Below, one piece after another: positions 6,310 to 6,347 of a stretch of DNA of 6,347 nt. Position numbers and translations under genes: made by a program. The DNA is from Ktedonobacter racemifer. GTDB taxonomy: Bacteria; Chloroflexota; DTOL01; JACQYG01. Numbering within the stretch: the first letter of the stretch is position 1; each line of letters starts with the position of its first letter. The stretch lies in assembly GCA_020723545.1 (NCBI GenBank), contig DYIS01000154.1:1-6347 (forward strand). Reading direction: 5' to 3'. The notes under the pieces were generated by a model. The model saw only the letters and a list, made by a program, of their open reading frames with translations. It was not told where the DNA came from and ran no database searches.

Positions 6310-6347
6310 AGAACCCCACCGGTAGAGTAGGGGACTGGTTACGATAT

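Noticed and set aside
6213..6347. Open plus-strand frame from ATG 6213 running off the window end (45 codons).
   Set aside because: Very Arg/Trp/Gly-rich composition typical of an out-of-frame reading of GC-rich DNA and no ribosome-binding site; kept only as a note in the findings.

Overview
The window is a compact, GC-rich bacterial segment with every supported gene on the + strand. It has two functional blocks, both concerned with corrinoids (vitamin B12 compounds). The organism is most likely an anaerobe that uses corrinoid-dependent methyl transfer. The long Pro/Thr-rich linker after the lipobox of the binding protein resembles lipoproteins common in Chloroflexota (Anaerolineae-like), but this is a weak taxonomic hint and a clostridial or other anaerobe cannot be excluded.

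Block 1 (about 38-2878) is the tail of a C1/methyl-transfer cluster. The first gene is a RACo-type activator: an N-terminal [2Fe-2S] ferredoxin domain joined to a C-terminal ASKHA ATPase domain, which re-reduces oxidised Co(II) corrinoid proteins. The second is a stand-alone pterin-binding methyltransferase of the AcsE/MtgA/MtrH-like type, which moves methyl groups between a corrinoid protein and tetrahydrofolate. The corrinoid protein itself and any substrate-specific methyltransferase are not in the window; they may lie upstream of base 1.

Block 2 (about 2890-6154) is a separate transcription unit for B12 import. It opens with a near-consensus sigma-70 promoter (TTGACA, 17-nt spacer, TATACT with an extended -10). 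A complete cobalamin riboswitch follows, with an 8-bp closing stem, the CCCGCAACTG core and a B12 box. A strong intrinsic terminator comes next, and then btuF (lipoprotein), btuC (permease) and btuD (ATPase). When B12 is plentiful the riboswitch should end transcription before btuF; when it is scarce the importer is made. Spacing between btuF, btuC and btuD is 0-1 nt, so they are almost certainly co-transcribed and translationally coupled.

The last 193 nt (6155-6347) hold an unrecognised 45-codon ORF whose end lies inside a perfect 9-bp inverted repeat. They may be the end of the operon or the start of something outside the window.

The gene families are all known, and I see no clearly undescribed system. 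The points most worth a second look are the physical linkage of corrinoid repair and use to riboswitch-controlled B12 supply, the unusual peripheral arm and tiny ORFs in the riboswitch leader, and the unexplained 3' end.
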